Positions 8,580-16,286 of a stretch of DNA of 64,000 bases are shown here, piece by piece. The stretch is from Mycobacterium sp. (GTDB taxonomy: Bacteria; Actinomycetota; Actinomycetes; Mycobacteriales; Mycobacteriaceae), in NCBI RefSeq assembly GCF_004298145.1, contig NZ_SCRH01000056.1:1-64000 (forward strand). Reading direction: 5' to 3'. Position 1 is the first letter of the stretch. Every line of letters begins with the position of its first letter. Under the pieces are notes generated by a model. The model was given only the letters and a program-made list of their open reading frames with translations, was not told where the DNA came from and did no database searches. The translations under genes and the position numbers were made by a program.

Positions 8580-8629
8580 TACGGTCCTCCTCGTTGAGAA
8601 TGCCACTTGTGGTTGGGTACTAGGTCTAA

Positions 8630-8645
8630 GTTACCCACCAGTAAC
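8630..8645. promoter_or_regulatory. palindrome GTTAC-N6-GTAAC before fadE5
   Basis: GTTACCCACCAGTAAC has 5-base perfect arms with a 6-base spacer, 51 bases upstream of the fadE5 start. It has the same spacing and core as the site between fabG4 and fadA2, suggesting one regulator. Confidence 0.55.
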
Positions 8646-8714
8646 AACACCCAAAATATCGTTCGCGTCAGTGGGATGCAAGTCGATGTGAGCTAAATTT
8701 CATTACCTAATTAA

Positions 8715-8726
8715 CCAACCGGTTGG
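8715..8726. promoter_or_regulatory. perfect palindrome CCAACCGGTTGG before the oxygenase gene
   Basis: This 12-base perfect palindrome lies just upstream of the oxygenase start region, in a locally AT-richer stretch. A related site with a spacer (CAACC-AGTC-GGTTG) lies at 34677-34690 before fadE6. The form is typical of a TetR-family operator; the regulator is unknown. Confidence 0.45.
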
Positions 8727-8781
8727 AAAGGGCGTGGTGATGCCGTCGCGGACCCGTTCTACCTGCGGCGATGGTGGAGAC

Positions 8782-9810
8782 ATGAGCGGTGTGCGGGGCG
8801 TCACCCCCGTGCCCGTCGTGGACCTGCGGGACGATCCTGGTCGGCTACAAGACGGTCTGCGCGAGGCCGGTCACCGGGTCGGATTCTTCCACCTGACCGG
8901 TCATGGGGTGCCGTCGGAACTTGTGACGCGGGTGCTCGGGGCCGCGCGCCGGCTCTTCGAGCTGCCGCAGGCGGACAAGGACTCAGTCGCCATGGTGCGC
9001 AGCCCACATTTCCGCGGCTACACCCGGCTCGGTGGCGAGTTGACCCGCGGCGAGGTGGATTGGCGCGAGCAGATCGACATCGGGCCGCAACGGCCGCCGA
9101 TCGGCGGGCTGGGAAGATCCGACTACCGGTGGCTACAGGGCCCCAACCAGTGGCCGGCCGCGCTGCCGGAGCTGCCCGGAATCGTCGAGGAGTGGGATGC
9201 CGCGCTGTCCTCGGTGGCCCGTACCCTGCTGCGACATTGGGCGGCCGCGTTGGGTAGTCCGGCCGACGTGTTCGACCCGGCCTTTGCCGAAACCCCGGCC
9301 ACGCTGATCAAGATCATTCGCTACCCGGGACAGGCAGGCAGCGCCCAGGGTGTGGGTGCGCATCGGGACGCCGGGGTGCTCACGCTGCTGCTGGCGGAGC
9401 CGGGGAGCCGGGGCCTGCAGGTGCGGCGAGGCTCCGACGACGGCTGGATCGACGTGCCGCCGCGCGACGGGGCTTTCATCGTCAACATCGGTGAGCTGCT
9501 GGAGGCGGCGACGCGCGGCTACCTGCGAGCCACCGAACACCGGGTCGACCTGCGGGGGTCGGCGGGTGACCGGATCTCGGTGCCCTACTTCTTCAATCCG
9601 CGCCTCGACGCGCGGATACCGGTGCTGTCGCTGCCCCGGGAACTTTCGGCGCCCGCGGCACCCAGCGATCAACGATGGACGCAGTCCCACGATCCCGACG
9701 ACCCCATCTTTTCGGTCTACGGCCGCAACGCCTGGAAGAGCCGGTTGCGCTCACACCCCGATGTCGCCTCCGCGCACGGATTTTCGGCGGGCCGCGGCGA
9801 CCGGGAATGA
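8782..9810 (+). CDS. 2-oxoglutarate/Fe(II)-dependent oxygenase, isopenicillin-N-synthase-like
   Basis: This is a predicted non-haem iron oxygenase of unknown substrate. The 342-residue protein begins with a DIOX_N-type domain (PVPVVDLRDD, then VGFFHLTGHGVP). The double-stranded beta-helix domain carries the iron ligands: His-x-Asp in GAHRDAG and the distal His in ATEHRVD. The 2-oxoglutarate-binding Arg-x-Ser is in DRISVPYFF. All ligands are intact. Start is uncertain: GTG 8734, ATG 8740 (with GGAAAGG upstream) or ATG 8782; I use 8782 because similarity to the family starts there. The gene is not at this position in M. tuberculosis as I remember it. A flavin reductase gene follows by 95 bases. 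Confidence 0.85.
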   Translation: MSGVRGVTPVPVVDLRDDPGRLQDGLREAGHRVGFFHLTGHGVPSELVTRVLGAARRLFELPQADKDSVAMVRSPHFRGYTRLGGELTRGEVDWREQIDIGPQRPPIGGLGRSDYRWLQGPNQWPAALPELPGIVEEWDAALSSVARTLLRHWAAALGSPADVFDPAFAETPATLIKIIRYPGQAGSAQGVGAHRDAGVLTLLLAEPGSRGLQVRRGSDDGWIDVPPRDGAFIVNIGELLEAATRGYLRATEHRVDLRGSAGDRISVPYFFNPRLDARIPVLSLPRELSAPAAPSDQRWTQSHDPDDPIFSVYGRNAWKSRLRSHPDVASAHGFSAGRGDRE

Positions 9811-9905
9811 CGCAGAATGACTCAGGGTGGGTGCGATGGCGCGACGCGCGCCGGGTAGGGTCACGTCAGTAAATACGTCTGGGGCTCTAGGGGCGAAAAA
9901 GTCCG

Positions 9906-10394
9906 GTGAACTCGAACAACAAGCTGACAGCGTCGTCACTTCGTGAGGCCTTCGGTCATTTCCCGTCTGGCGTGGTGGCCATCGCCGCCGAGGTGAACGG
10001 AACCCGGGAGGGTCTGGCCGCCAGCACCTTTGTGCCCGTCTCGCTGGAACCGCCGTTGGTGTCGTTCTGCGTGCAGAACACCTCGACGACGTGGCCCAAG
10101 CTCAAGGACCTGCCGATGCTGGGCATCAGCGTGCTCGGCGAGGAGCACGACGCGGCCGCCCGCACGCTGGCCGCCAAGACCGGCGACAGGTTCGCCGGTC
10201 TGGAGACGGTCTCCAGGACCACCGGCGCGGTGTTCATCAAGGGCACCGGCCTCTGGCTGGAAAGCGCGATCGAGCAACTCATTCCGGCCGGGGATCACAC
10301 CATCGTGGTGTTGCGGGTCAGCGAGGTGACGGTGGACGCCGAGGTGGCGCCCATCGTGTTTCACCGGAGCAATTTTCGCCGGCTCGGCGCCTGA
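9906..10394 (+). CDS. flavin reductase-like FMN-binding oxidoreductase (Rv0245-like)
   Basis: The 162-residue protein belongs to the flavin reductase (HpaC/DIM6-NTAB) family, which transfers reducing equivalents from NAD(P)H to FMN or FAD. The FMN-binding region shows HFPSGVVAIAAE, then LAASTFVPVSLEPPLVSFCV, with the typical split-barrel ending VFHRSNFRRLG. The GTG start at 9906 gives the same length as Rv0245. It could be a partner reductase for an oxygenase; the upstream 2-oxoglutarate enzyme would not normally need one. The membrane-protein gene Rv0246 that follows in M. tuberculosis is absent. Confidence 0.88.
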   Translation: MNSNNKLTASSLREAFGHFPSGVVAIAAEVNGTREGLAASTFVPVSLEPPLVSFCVQNTSTTWPKLKDLPMLGISVLGEEHDAAARTLAAKTGDRFAGLETVSRTTGAVFIKGTGLWLESAIEQLIPAGDHTIVVLRVSEVTVDAEVAPIVFHRSNFRRLGA

Positions 10395-10429
10395 CGCGGG
10401 CTTTTCGGCCCCGAGGGTCCTGCCCCACG

Positions 10430-10594
10430 CTAGGGGCGGTGGCTCAATTCTTCCCGAAAGCCTTGGATGCGGGTTTCGAGTTCGGCAGCGTCGTTGTGTC
10501 GGCCCTCTTTGCGCGCGAGCTGGGCGCGCACCGACAATTGCCGGATTGCGGTCCGAATGTTGTTGATGCTGGCGGTTTCTCGCCTCGGTTCCAT
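10430..10594 (-). CDS. small helical protein, 54 residues
   Basis: The protein is hydrophilic and predicted all-helical, with heptad-like spacing in IRTAIRQLSVRAQLARKEGR and AAELETRIQGFREEL, so a short coiled-coil hairpin is likely. No catalytic or metal motif is visible. The ATG at 10594 has an AAAGG ribosome site; the longer frame from 10621 lacks one. It lies between the flavin reductase (convergent) and the Sdh1 operon. I do not recognise the family with confidence; coding status rests on the ribosome site, sensible amino-acid composition and position. Confidence 0.55.
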   Translation of the reverse strand: MEPRRETASINNIRTAIRQLSVRAQLARKEGRHNDAAELETRIQGFREELSHRP

Positions 10595-10717
10595 GAGCTG
10601 CCTTTCCGGTCGCGGGTACACGGCCGCCCGAGGCGGCCCGACAGGATGCAGCTTGATTACCCGGCTACCGTGGCGGCCTAACCCCGCCAGCCGGGTTGGT
10701 GTGCGCGGCGCGTGCGA

Positions 10718-11464
10718 TCAGCGACGGAACAGCTTGTTACCGAGCCACGCCACCGGGTCATAGCGGTGACCGGCGACGCGCTCCTTCATCGGGATGATGG
10801 CGTTGTCGGTGATCTTGATGCCTTCGGGGCAGACGTCGGTGCAGCACTTGGTGATGTTGCACATTCCGATACCCGCCTCATCCTGGGCGAAGTCGCGCCG
10901 GTCTGCCGTGTCGAGCGGATGCATCTCCAATTCCGCGATGCGGATGAAGAAGCGGGGACCGGCGAACGACTTCTTGTTCTCCTCGTGGTCGCGGATCACG
11001 TGGCAAACGTTCTGGCACAAGAAGCACTCGATGCACTTGCGGAACTCCTGCGAGCGTTCGACATCGGCCTGCGCCATCCTGTATTCGCCGGGCTTGAGGT
11101 CCTTGGGCGGCTTGAAAGAAGGTATCTCGCGGGCCTTCTCGTAGTTGAACGAGACGTCGGTGACCAGGTCTCGGATCACCGGGAACGTTCGCATCGGTGT
11201 GACGGTGACGACCTCGTCCTCGGCGAACGTGGACATCCGGGTCATGCAGAGCAACCGCGGATAGCCGTTGACCTCCGCCGAACACGAGCCGCACTTGCCC
11301 GCCTTGCAGTTCCACCGGACCGCCAGGTCGGGCGTTTGGGTCTGCTGCAGGCGATGGATGATGTCGAGGACGACCTCACCCTCGTTCACCTCGACGGTGA
11401 AGTCCTGCAGACCGCCGTCGGCGTCGTCGCCGCGCCACACCCGCATCGTCGCGTTGTAGGTCAT
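10718..11464 (-). CDS. succinate dehydrogenase 1 iron-sulfur subunit (Rv0247c-like)
   Basis: This subunit carries electrons from the flavoprotein to the membrane quinone site. The 248 residues contain the plant-type [2Fe-2S] cysteines C53, C58, C61 and C73. The [4Fe-4S]/[3Fe-4S] ligands follow in CIECFLCQNVC and CNITKCCTDVCPEG. All expected cysteines are present. Its ATG directly abuts the stop codon of the flavoprotein gene, so translation is probably coupled. It is the last gene of the anchor-flavoprotein-iron-sulfur operon of the Sdh1 type, whose M. tuberculosis members are Rv0249c-Rv0247c. Confidence 0.95.
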   Translation of the reverse strand: MTYNATMRVWRGDDADGGLQDFTVEVNEGEVVLDIIHRLQQTQTPDLAVRWNCKAGKCGSCSAEVNGYPRLLCMTRMSTFAEDEVVTVTPMRTFPVIRDLVTDVSFNYEKAREIPSFKPPKDLKPGEYRMAQADVERSQEFRKCIECFLCQNVCHVIRDHEENKKSFAGPRFFIRIAELEMHPLDTADRRDFAQDEAGIGMCNITKCCTDVCPEGIKITDNAIIPMKERVAGHRYDPVAWLGNKLFRR

Positions 11465-13393
11465 TTACTTCTCCGTCCTGGGTGCCCGCCCTGGGTGCCC
11501 GGCGAGTTCCTCGTCGGTGTAGTACTTCTCCAGCTCGGCGATGTCGAACAGTTCCAGTAGATCGGGCCGCATCGGCGTCTGATCTTTCTTCGTGATGGTG
11601 ATGTCGGGTATCACCTCGTCGCCGCCGGCCGCCTCACAGACCAGCAACAGCTTGCGCCACGACGAGTCCATTGACGGGTGGTCGTCGCGGGTGTGCCCGC
11701 CGCGGCTCTCGGTGCGCTGCAGCGCGGCCTTGGCGACGCACTCGCTGACCAGCAGCATGTTGCGCAGGTCGATGGCCAGATTCCAGCCCGGGTTGTAGCG
11801 GCGCTGCCCCTCCACATGGAGGTTCTTGAACCGCTCCCGCAGTTTGTCGAGCCGGGCCAGGGCCTCCGAGACCTCGTCGGCGTTGCGGATGATGCCGACC
11901 AGGTCGTTCATCGACTGCTGCAGCTCCTGATGCAGGCTGTAGGGGTTCTCCCCGGGAGCGCCGCTGGCCGGTGCCTCGAAGGGGGCCAGCGCCCGCTTCG
12001 CCGCCGTGTCCACGGCGCCCTCGCCGATCGTCGGACGGCTGCTCAGCGCCCGCACGTAGTCGGCGGCGCCCAGGCCGGCGCGGCGGCCGAATACCAGCAG
12101 GTCCGAGAGCGAGTTGCCGCCCAACCGGTTCGAGCCGTGCATACCGCCGGAGCATTCGCCGGCGGCGAAGAGCCCGGCGACGGTGGCCGCTCCGGTGTCG
12201 GCGTCGACCTCGATACCGCCCATCACGTAGTGGCAGGTCGGTCCGACTTCCATCGGCTCCTTGGTGATATCGACCCCGGCCAGTTCCTTGAACTGGTGGT
12301 ACATCGAGGGCAGGCGCTTGTTGATCTCCGCCGGGGTCAGCCGCGACGCGATGTCGAGGAAGACGCCGCCGTGCGGGCTGCCCCGGCCGGCCTTGACCTC
12401 GGAGTTGATCGCGCGCGCGACCTCGTCGCGCGGCAGCAGGTCAGGGGTGCGGCGGGCCGAGTCGTTGTCTTTGAGCCACTGGTCGGCCTCTTGCTCGGTT
12501 TCGGCGTACTGCCCCTTGAACACCGATGGGATGTAATCGAACATGAACCGCGTGCCGTCGGAGTTCTTCAACACCCCGCCGTCACCGCGGACACCCTCGG
12601 TGACCAGGATCCCCTTCACACTCGGCGGCCACACCATGCCCGTCGGGTGGAACTGGACGAACTCCATGTTGATCAGCGACGCGCCCGCCCGCAGCGCCAG
12701 TGCGTGCCCGTCGCCGGTGTACTCCCAGGAGTTCGAGGTGACCTTGAACGACTTGCCGATCCCGCCGGTGGCCAGCACGATCGCGGGCGCCTCGAACAGG
12801 ACGAACTGGCCGCTCTCGCGCCAGTAGCCGAACGCCCCGGCGATCGCGTCACCGTCCTTGATCAACTCGGTGATCGCGCACTCGGCGAACACCCTGATGC
12901 GCGCCTCGTAGTCGCCGAATTCGGCGTAATCCTCCTGCTGCAGCGAGACGACCTTCTGCTGCATGGTGCGGATCAGTTCCAGGCCGGTGCGGTCACCGAC
13001 GTGGGCCAGCCGCGGGTAGGTGTGCCCACCGAAGTTGCGCTGGCTGATCTTGCCGTCTTTGAGGCGATCGAACAGCGCACCATAGGTTTCCAGCTCCCAG
13101 ACGCGCTCCGGCGCCTCCCTGGCGTGCAGTTCGGCCATGCGCCAGTTGTTGAGGAACTTCCCGCCGCGCATGGTGTCGCCGAAGTGGGTCTGCCAGTTGT
13201 CTTTCGGGTTGGCGTTGCCCATCGAGGCGGCGCAACCGCCCTCGGCCATCACCGTGTGCGCCTTGCCGAACAGGGATTTGGTCACCACCGCGACGCGCAG
13301 ACCGCGTTCACGCGCTTCGATGACCGCGCGCAATCCCGCACCGCCGGCGCCGATGACGACTACGTCGTAGGCATGCCGTTCGACATCAACCAT
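11465..13393 (-). CDS. succinate dehydrogenase 1 flavoprotein subunit (Rv0248c-like)
   Basis: This is the catalytic subunit oxidising succinate to fumarate with covalently bound FAD. The 642-residue protein starts with the dinucleotide motif VVVIGAGGAGLRA. The histidine for covalent FAD is in GKAHTVMAEGGCAA, and MEFVQFHPTG plus RGDGG-type substrate loops (TEGVRGDGGVL) follow. Length is close to Rv0248c. The gene lies 47 bases after the membrane-anchor gene and abuts the iron-sulfur gene. Confidence 0.96.
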   Translation of the reverse strand: MVDVERHAYDVVVIGAGGAGLRAVIEARERGLRVAVVTKSLFGKAHTVMAEGGCAASMGNANPKDNWQTHFGDTMRGGKFLNNWRMAELHAREAPERVWELETYGALFDRLKDGKISQRNFGGHTYPRLAHVGDRTGLELIRTMQQKVVSLQQEDYAEFGDYEARIRVFAECAITELIKDGDAIAGAFGYWRESGQFVLFEAPAIVLATGGIGKSFKVTSNSWEYTGDGHALALRAGASLINMEFVQFHPTGMVWPPSVKGILVTEGVRGDGGVLKNSDGTRFMFDYIPSVFKGQYAETEQEADQWLKDNDSARRTPDLLPRDEVARAINSEVKAGRGSPHGGVFLDIASRLTPAEINKRLPSMYHQFKELAGVDITKEPMEVGPTCHYVMGGIEVDADTGAATVAGLFAAGECSGGMHGSNRLGGNSLSDLLVFGRRAGLGAADYVRALSSRPTIGEGAVDTAAKRALAPFEAPASGAPGENPYSLHQELQQSMNDLVGIIRNADEVSEALARLDKLRERFKNLHVEGQRRYNPGWNLAIDLRNMLLVSECVAKAALQRTESRGGHTRDDHPSMDSSWRKLLLVCEAAGGDEVIPDITITKKDQTPMRPDLLELFDIAELEKYYTDEELAGHPGRAPRTEK

Positions 13394-13440
13394 GAAACCC
13401 TCGCTAGCTAAGTTCTGATTCTTTTAAGTCAAATGGCTTT

Positions 13441-14268
13441 TCAGCCAACAAATCTCAGGTCACTGATAGTGCCGCTGGCCACCAGCGCGATGTAGAAATC
13501 GGTGAGCATCAGGGTGCCCAGCGTGATCCAGGCGAACTGCTTGTGCCAGACGTTGATGACGCTGACTTGGGACCAGATCCAGTACCGCACAGGGTTTTTG
13601 GAGAAGTGCTTGAGCCGGCCGCCGGTCACGTGCCGGCACGAATGGCAGGACAGCGTGTAGAACCACAGCATGGTGACGTTGCCGAGCAGGACCAGGTTGC
13701 CCAGACCGAAGCCGAATCCACCCGGTCCGCTCTCGGAGTGGAACGCGACGATCGCGTCGTAGCTGTTGATGATCGAGATGACGCACGCGATATAGAAGAA
13801 GTACCGGTGGGTGTTCTGGACGATCAGCGGGAACTTGGTCTCGCCGGTGTAGTGCACGCGGGGCTCGGCGACCGCGCACGCGACGGGCGACTGCCACACC
13901 GTGCGGTAGTAGGCGCCGCGGTAGTAGTAACAGCTCAGCCGGAACAGCAGCAGGAACGGCAGCGACAGCGCAGCGTACGGTAGCCACCACACGTCCGGCA
14001 GGAACTGCGGCCAGATGTCGCCGGCCTCACCGCAAGCCTTACTGACGCACGGCGAGTAGAACGGCGTCAGGTAGTGGTACTTGGGGACGAAGAAGTAATC
14101 CTGCTGGAACGCCCGGGCCGTCGCGTAGATGATGAATGCGGCGAAGCCGAGGTCGATCCTCAGTGGCGACATCCACCACCGGTCGGTGCGTAGGGTCCGT
14201 TGCCGGATACGGGCGCGTGTGGGTGAAAAGACACCGGACGCAGGACGGTTCGCCGTGGGTGCGCTCAT
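13441..14268 (-). CDS. succinate dehydrogenase 1 membrane anchor (Rv0249c-like)
   Basis: This 275-residue integral membrane protein has about five hydrophobic segments, for example near residues 38-55, 95-110, 150-168, 185-205 and 245-262. The CHSCRHVTGG motif and conserved histidines (HKQFAW, NTHRYFF) suit haem and quinone binding. It anchors the catalytic subunits in the cytoplasmic membrane. It is the first structural gene of the Sdh1 operon, with the small Rv0250c-like gene just upstream on the same strand. Confidence 0.93.
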   Translation of the reverse strand: MSAPTANRPASGVFSPTRARIRQRTLRTDRWWMSPLRIDLGFAAFIIYATARAFQQDYFFVPKYHYLTPFYSPCVSKACGEAGDIWPQFLPDVWWLPYAALSLPFLLLFRLSCYYYRGAYYRTVWQSPVACAVAEPRVHYTGETKFPLIVQNTHRYFFYIACVISIINSYDAIVAFHSESGPGGFGFGLGNLVLLGNVTMLWFYTLSCHSCRHVTGGRLKHFSKNPVRYWIWSQVSVINVWHKQFAWITLGTLMLTDFYIALVASGTISDLRFVG

Positions 14269-14358
14269 CTAGTGTTCCTCTTCGAACGGGGCTGTCTCGT
14301 CGAAGGGTACACAGAGAGAACCCTCCCTTTTTCGGGGGGCTTGGGTTGTCAGGACCTG

Positions 14359-14673
14359 TCAGGACCTGCTGTGACCGCCGACACCCTCGTCGTCGACATC
14401 ACGCCAGAATTCGCTGTCGTACTGGGTGTCGGGAATCACGATCTTCTCGGCGGACTGCTGCACGGTGGCGCCTGCCAGGTCCAATTCGGACGCGTCGGTA
14501 TCGAGCAGGTCGACGTCGGACAGGATGCGGTCGGCGTCGATGACGATGCGACGCATCGCGGGGCTGTCGCCGTATCGCGCCCGCAGCGAGCTCACGCACC
14601 GCCGCAGGCCGCCGATGAGGTCGTACAGTTCGGCGAATTCGGTCGTGCCCGTCGTGCTCGGCGTGCGAGTCAA
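14359..14673 (-). CDS. conserved Sdh1-linked protein (Rv0250c-like)
   Basis: The 104-residue acidic protein starts at a TTG (14673) five bases after an AGGAG ribosome site. No ATG or GTG fits, and the long frame extending to 15360 overlaps another gene. Conserved blocks are EFAELYDLIGGLRRCVSSLR, RIVIDADRILSDVDLLD and PDTQYDSEFWRDVDDEG. It is always seen upstream of Sdh1 in mycobacteria as far as I remember, which suggests a role in that complex or its assembly; function is unknown. Confidence 0.85.
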   Translation of the reverse strand: MTRTPSTTGTTEFAELYDLIGGLRRCVSSLRARYGDSPAMRRIVIDADRILSDVDLLDTDASELDLAGATVQQSAEKIVIPDTQYDSEFWRDVDDEGVGGHSRS

Positions 14674-14778
14674 AGGATCTCCTCGGCAGTGTTTCGGATC
14701 ACAGTACGCCCTCAATACTATCCACGGCACAGCCGAACGTCGGACCATTGAGCCCGGACCCCAAGGGAGCAAATATTG

Positions 14779-15540
14779 ATGACGGGCCCCACCACGCCGG
14801 CCGAGCGCGCGGCCACCCTCTTGAAGCTGCATCAGCCGGGCAATCCGGTCATCCTGCCGACCGTGTGGGATGCCTGGTCGGCGCGGCTGGCCGCCGACGC
14901 CGGGTTCGCCGCACTCACCGTGGGCAGCCATCCGATGGCGGACTCGATCGGCAAACCCGACAACGAGGGCATGTCGTTCGCCGACGTCCTTGATCGCGTC
15001 GCGCAGATCACCGCGGCGGTCGACGTCCCGGTGTCGGTCGACATCGAATCCGGCTACGGACTTCCGGCGGCCCGCCTGATCGAGGGCTTGCTGAGCGTCG
15101 GGGCCGTCGGCCTGAACATCGAGGACACCGTGCACTCCGAGGGCAAGCGGCTGCGCTCCCCCGGCGAACACGCCGAACTGGTCGGCGCGCTGCGCTCGGC
15201 CGCCGACGCGGCCGCGGTACATGTGGTCATCAATGCCCGGACCGATCTGTTCCTGCGCCAAGACGGCGAGGAGTCCGATCGCGTCGACCGCGCCGTGGCG
15301 CGACTGAATCAGGCCGCCGCCGCCGGCGCCGACGTTCTGTACCCGGTCGGCCGCCACCACCCTGACACGTTGCGGCGCTTGACCGCCGAGTTGGTGTTGC
15401 CGGTCAATGCGATCGCGCTGCCCGACCAGGACGACCCGGCGACCTTCGGCCCGTTGGGGGTCGCGCGAATCAGCTTCGGGCCCTTCCTGCAGGCCGCGCT
15501 GACGGGCCGCGCCAAGGAGCTGCTCGCCCGCTGGGGCTGA
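14779..15540 (+). CDS. isocitrate lyase / PEP mutase superfamily protein
   Basis: The 253-residue TIM-barrel protein has the superfamily features: PTVWDAWSARLA at the N-terminus, the Mg-binding region VSVDIESGYG, GLNIEDTVH, and INARTDLFL. It resembles oxaloacetate decarboxylase/2-methylisocitrate-lyase-like members, which cleave C-C bonds next to a carboxylate. The catalytic KKCGH loop of true isocitrate lyase is not seen, so the substrate is open. A GGGAG ribosome site precedes the ATG at 14779. It is divergent from the Sdh1-linked gene and convergent with hsp20. The gene is not at this site in M. tuberculosis. Confidence 0.88.
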   Translation: MTGPTTPAERAATLLKLHQPGNPVILPTVWDAWSARLAADAGFAALTVGSHPMADSIGKPDNEGMSFADVLDRVAQITAAVDVPVSVDIESGYGLPAARLIEGLLSVGAVGLNIEDTVHSEGKRLRSPGEHAELVGALRSAADAAAVHVVINARTDLFLRQDGEESDRVDRAVARLNQAAAAGADVLYPVGRHHPDTLRRLTAELVLPVNAIALPDQDDPATFGPLGVARISFGPFLQAALTGRAKELLARWG

Positions 15541-15553
15541 CGCCGCGGACGCC

Positions 15554-15592
15554 GTGAATCCGGCGGAGCCGTTGCGGCCCCGCCGGATTCAC
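15554..15592. terminator. hairpin between PEP mutase-like gene and hsp20
   Basis: GTGAATCCGGCGG (15554-15566) pairs perfectly with 15580-15592 over 13 bases around a 13-base loop, in the 66-base gap between two convergent stop codons. It lacks a long T run, so a bidirectional, tail-less mycobacterial terminator is inferred. Confidence 0.65.
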
Positions 15593-15606
15593 GTCGTTAT
15601 CGGCGG

Positions 15607-16059
15607 TTACTTGGTGATCGAGATGCGCTGCGCCTGGTTCCCGGCGTACACACCGGTGACCCGCACGGACAGCACGCCGGCGTCGTAGGACGCCGTGACG
15701 GCGTCGCCGGTGACGTGGGCGGGCAGCTGGAACGACCGGCGGAACGAGCCGTACCGGATCTCCCGCAGCGTGCGGCCGTTGTCCTCCTCCGAATGTTCGT
15801 CGCGGTGTTCGCCGTGGATGACCAGACGGTTTATCCCGTTTTTAAGCTCCACCTCGACATTGACGTCCTGGTCGACGTCAACGCCCGGGAGTTCGACACG
15901 TACGACCGCGTCGTCACCGTCCTTGACGATCTCGGCGGCGGGCTTGAAACCGCTGGTCGCCGGGTTGTTCCAGTCCGCAGCCGCGGCGGGGCCGAAAAAG
16001 TCGCGCAACCACCGGTCGGTGTCCCAGGCCGGTCGCGACCACAGTGCGAGGTTGCTCAT
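15607..16059 (-). CDS. hsp: small heat-shock protein Hsp20/alpha-crystallin (Acr2-like)
   Basis: This ATP-independent chaperone holds unfolded proteins during heat or oxidative stress. The 150-residue protein has an N-terminal region typical of Acr2 (WSRPAWDTDRWLRDFFGP). The alpha-crystallin domain spans about residues 45-145, with VRVELPGVD and the signature near its end, YDAGVLSVRV. It lacks the IXI tail motif in canonical form but ends QRISITK. Upstream on its strand are a SigE/SigH-type promoter and an overlapping HspR-box-like repeat at 16137-16163, consistent with the stress control known for Rv0251c. Confidence 0.93.
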   Translation of the reverse strand: MSNLALWSRPAWDTDRWLRDFFGPAAAADWNNPATSGFKPAAEIVKDGDDAVVRVELPGVDVDQDVNVEVELKNGINRLVIHGEHRDEHSEEDNGRTLREIRYGSFRRSFQLPAHVTGDAVTASYDAGVLSVRVTGVYAGNQAQRISITK

Positions 16060-16136
16060 GGTGCTTCCCTTCCAATTCCTTGATCTTCGTTGTGAGATTC
16101 CTGTGACCGGCGCTCCGATGACCGGCTACTTGTAGA

Positions 16137-16163
16137 AACATGAGTCGACCACGCTAAAGTTCC
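16137..16163 (-). promoter_or_regulatory. SigE/SigH-type promoter with overlapping HAIR-like box
   Basis: On the minus strand GGAACT (complement of 16158-16163) is followed after 18 bases by GTT (16137-16139), matching the GGAAC...GTT pattern of extracytoplasmic-stress sigma factors. Overlapping it at 16139-16159, CATGAGT-N7-GCTAAAG is an imperfect copy of the HspR box CTTGAGT-N7-ACTCAAG. This arrangement would allow stress induction and HspR repression of hsp. Confidence 0.6.
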
Positions 16164-16194
16164 AGCTGGCCGTTCGCCCGCAGCGAACAATCAA

Positions 16195-16212
16195 TCACAG
16201 GGATCCCTGTGA
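16195..16212. promoter_or_regulatory. 18-bp perfect palindrome between hsp and nirB
   Basis: TCACAGGGATCCCTGTGA is self-complementary over all 18 bases. It sits 31 bases beyond the hsp -35 element and 74 bases before the nirB start, with further TCACA repeats (minus strand) next to it. PhoP binds TCACAG repeats in mycobacteria and is known at acr2, so a PhoP-like or other dimeric regulator is possible. Confidence 0.4.
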
Positions 16213-16286
16213 GTTGTGAGATCCTCGTCATAGGACTGTCACATTGTGCGAAAGAAACGTAATTTCTGGCCGTTACTCTCAAAGCC

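Noticed and set aside
9866..9879. TCAGTAAATACGTC upstream of the flavin reductase, identical to 31692-31705
   Set aside because: A shared 14-mer within 64 kb is within chance expectation, and the flavin reductase has no other link to the RHH island.
16238..16276. GTCAC, GAAAC and GTTAC half-sites before nirB as a GlnR box
   Set aside because: Spacing (7 or more bases between half-sites, 34 bases between GTNAC copies) does not fit the GlnR pattern, so it is not listed as a site.
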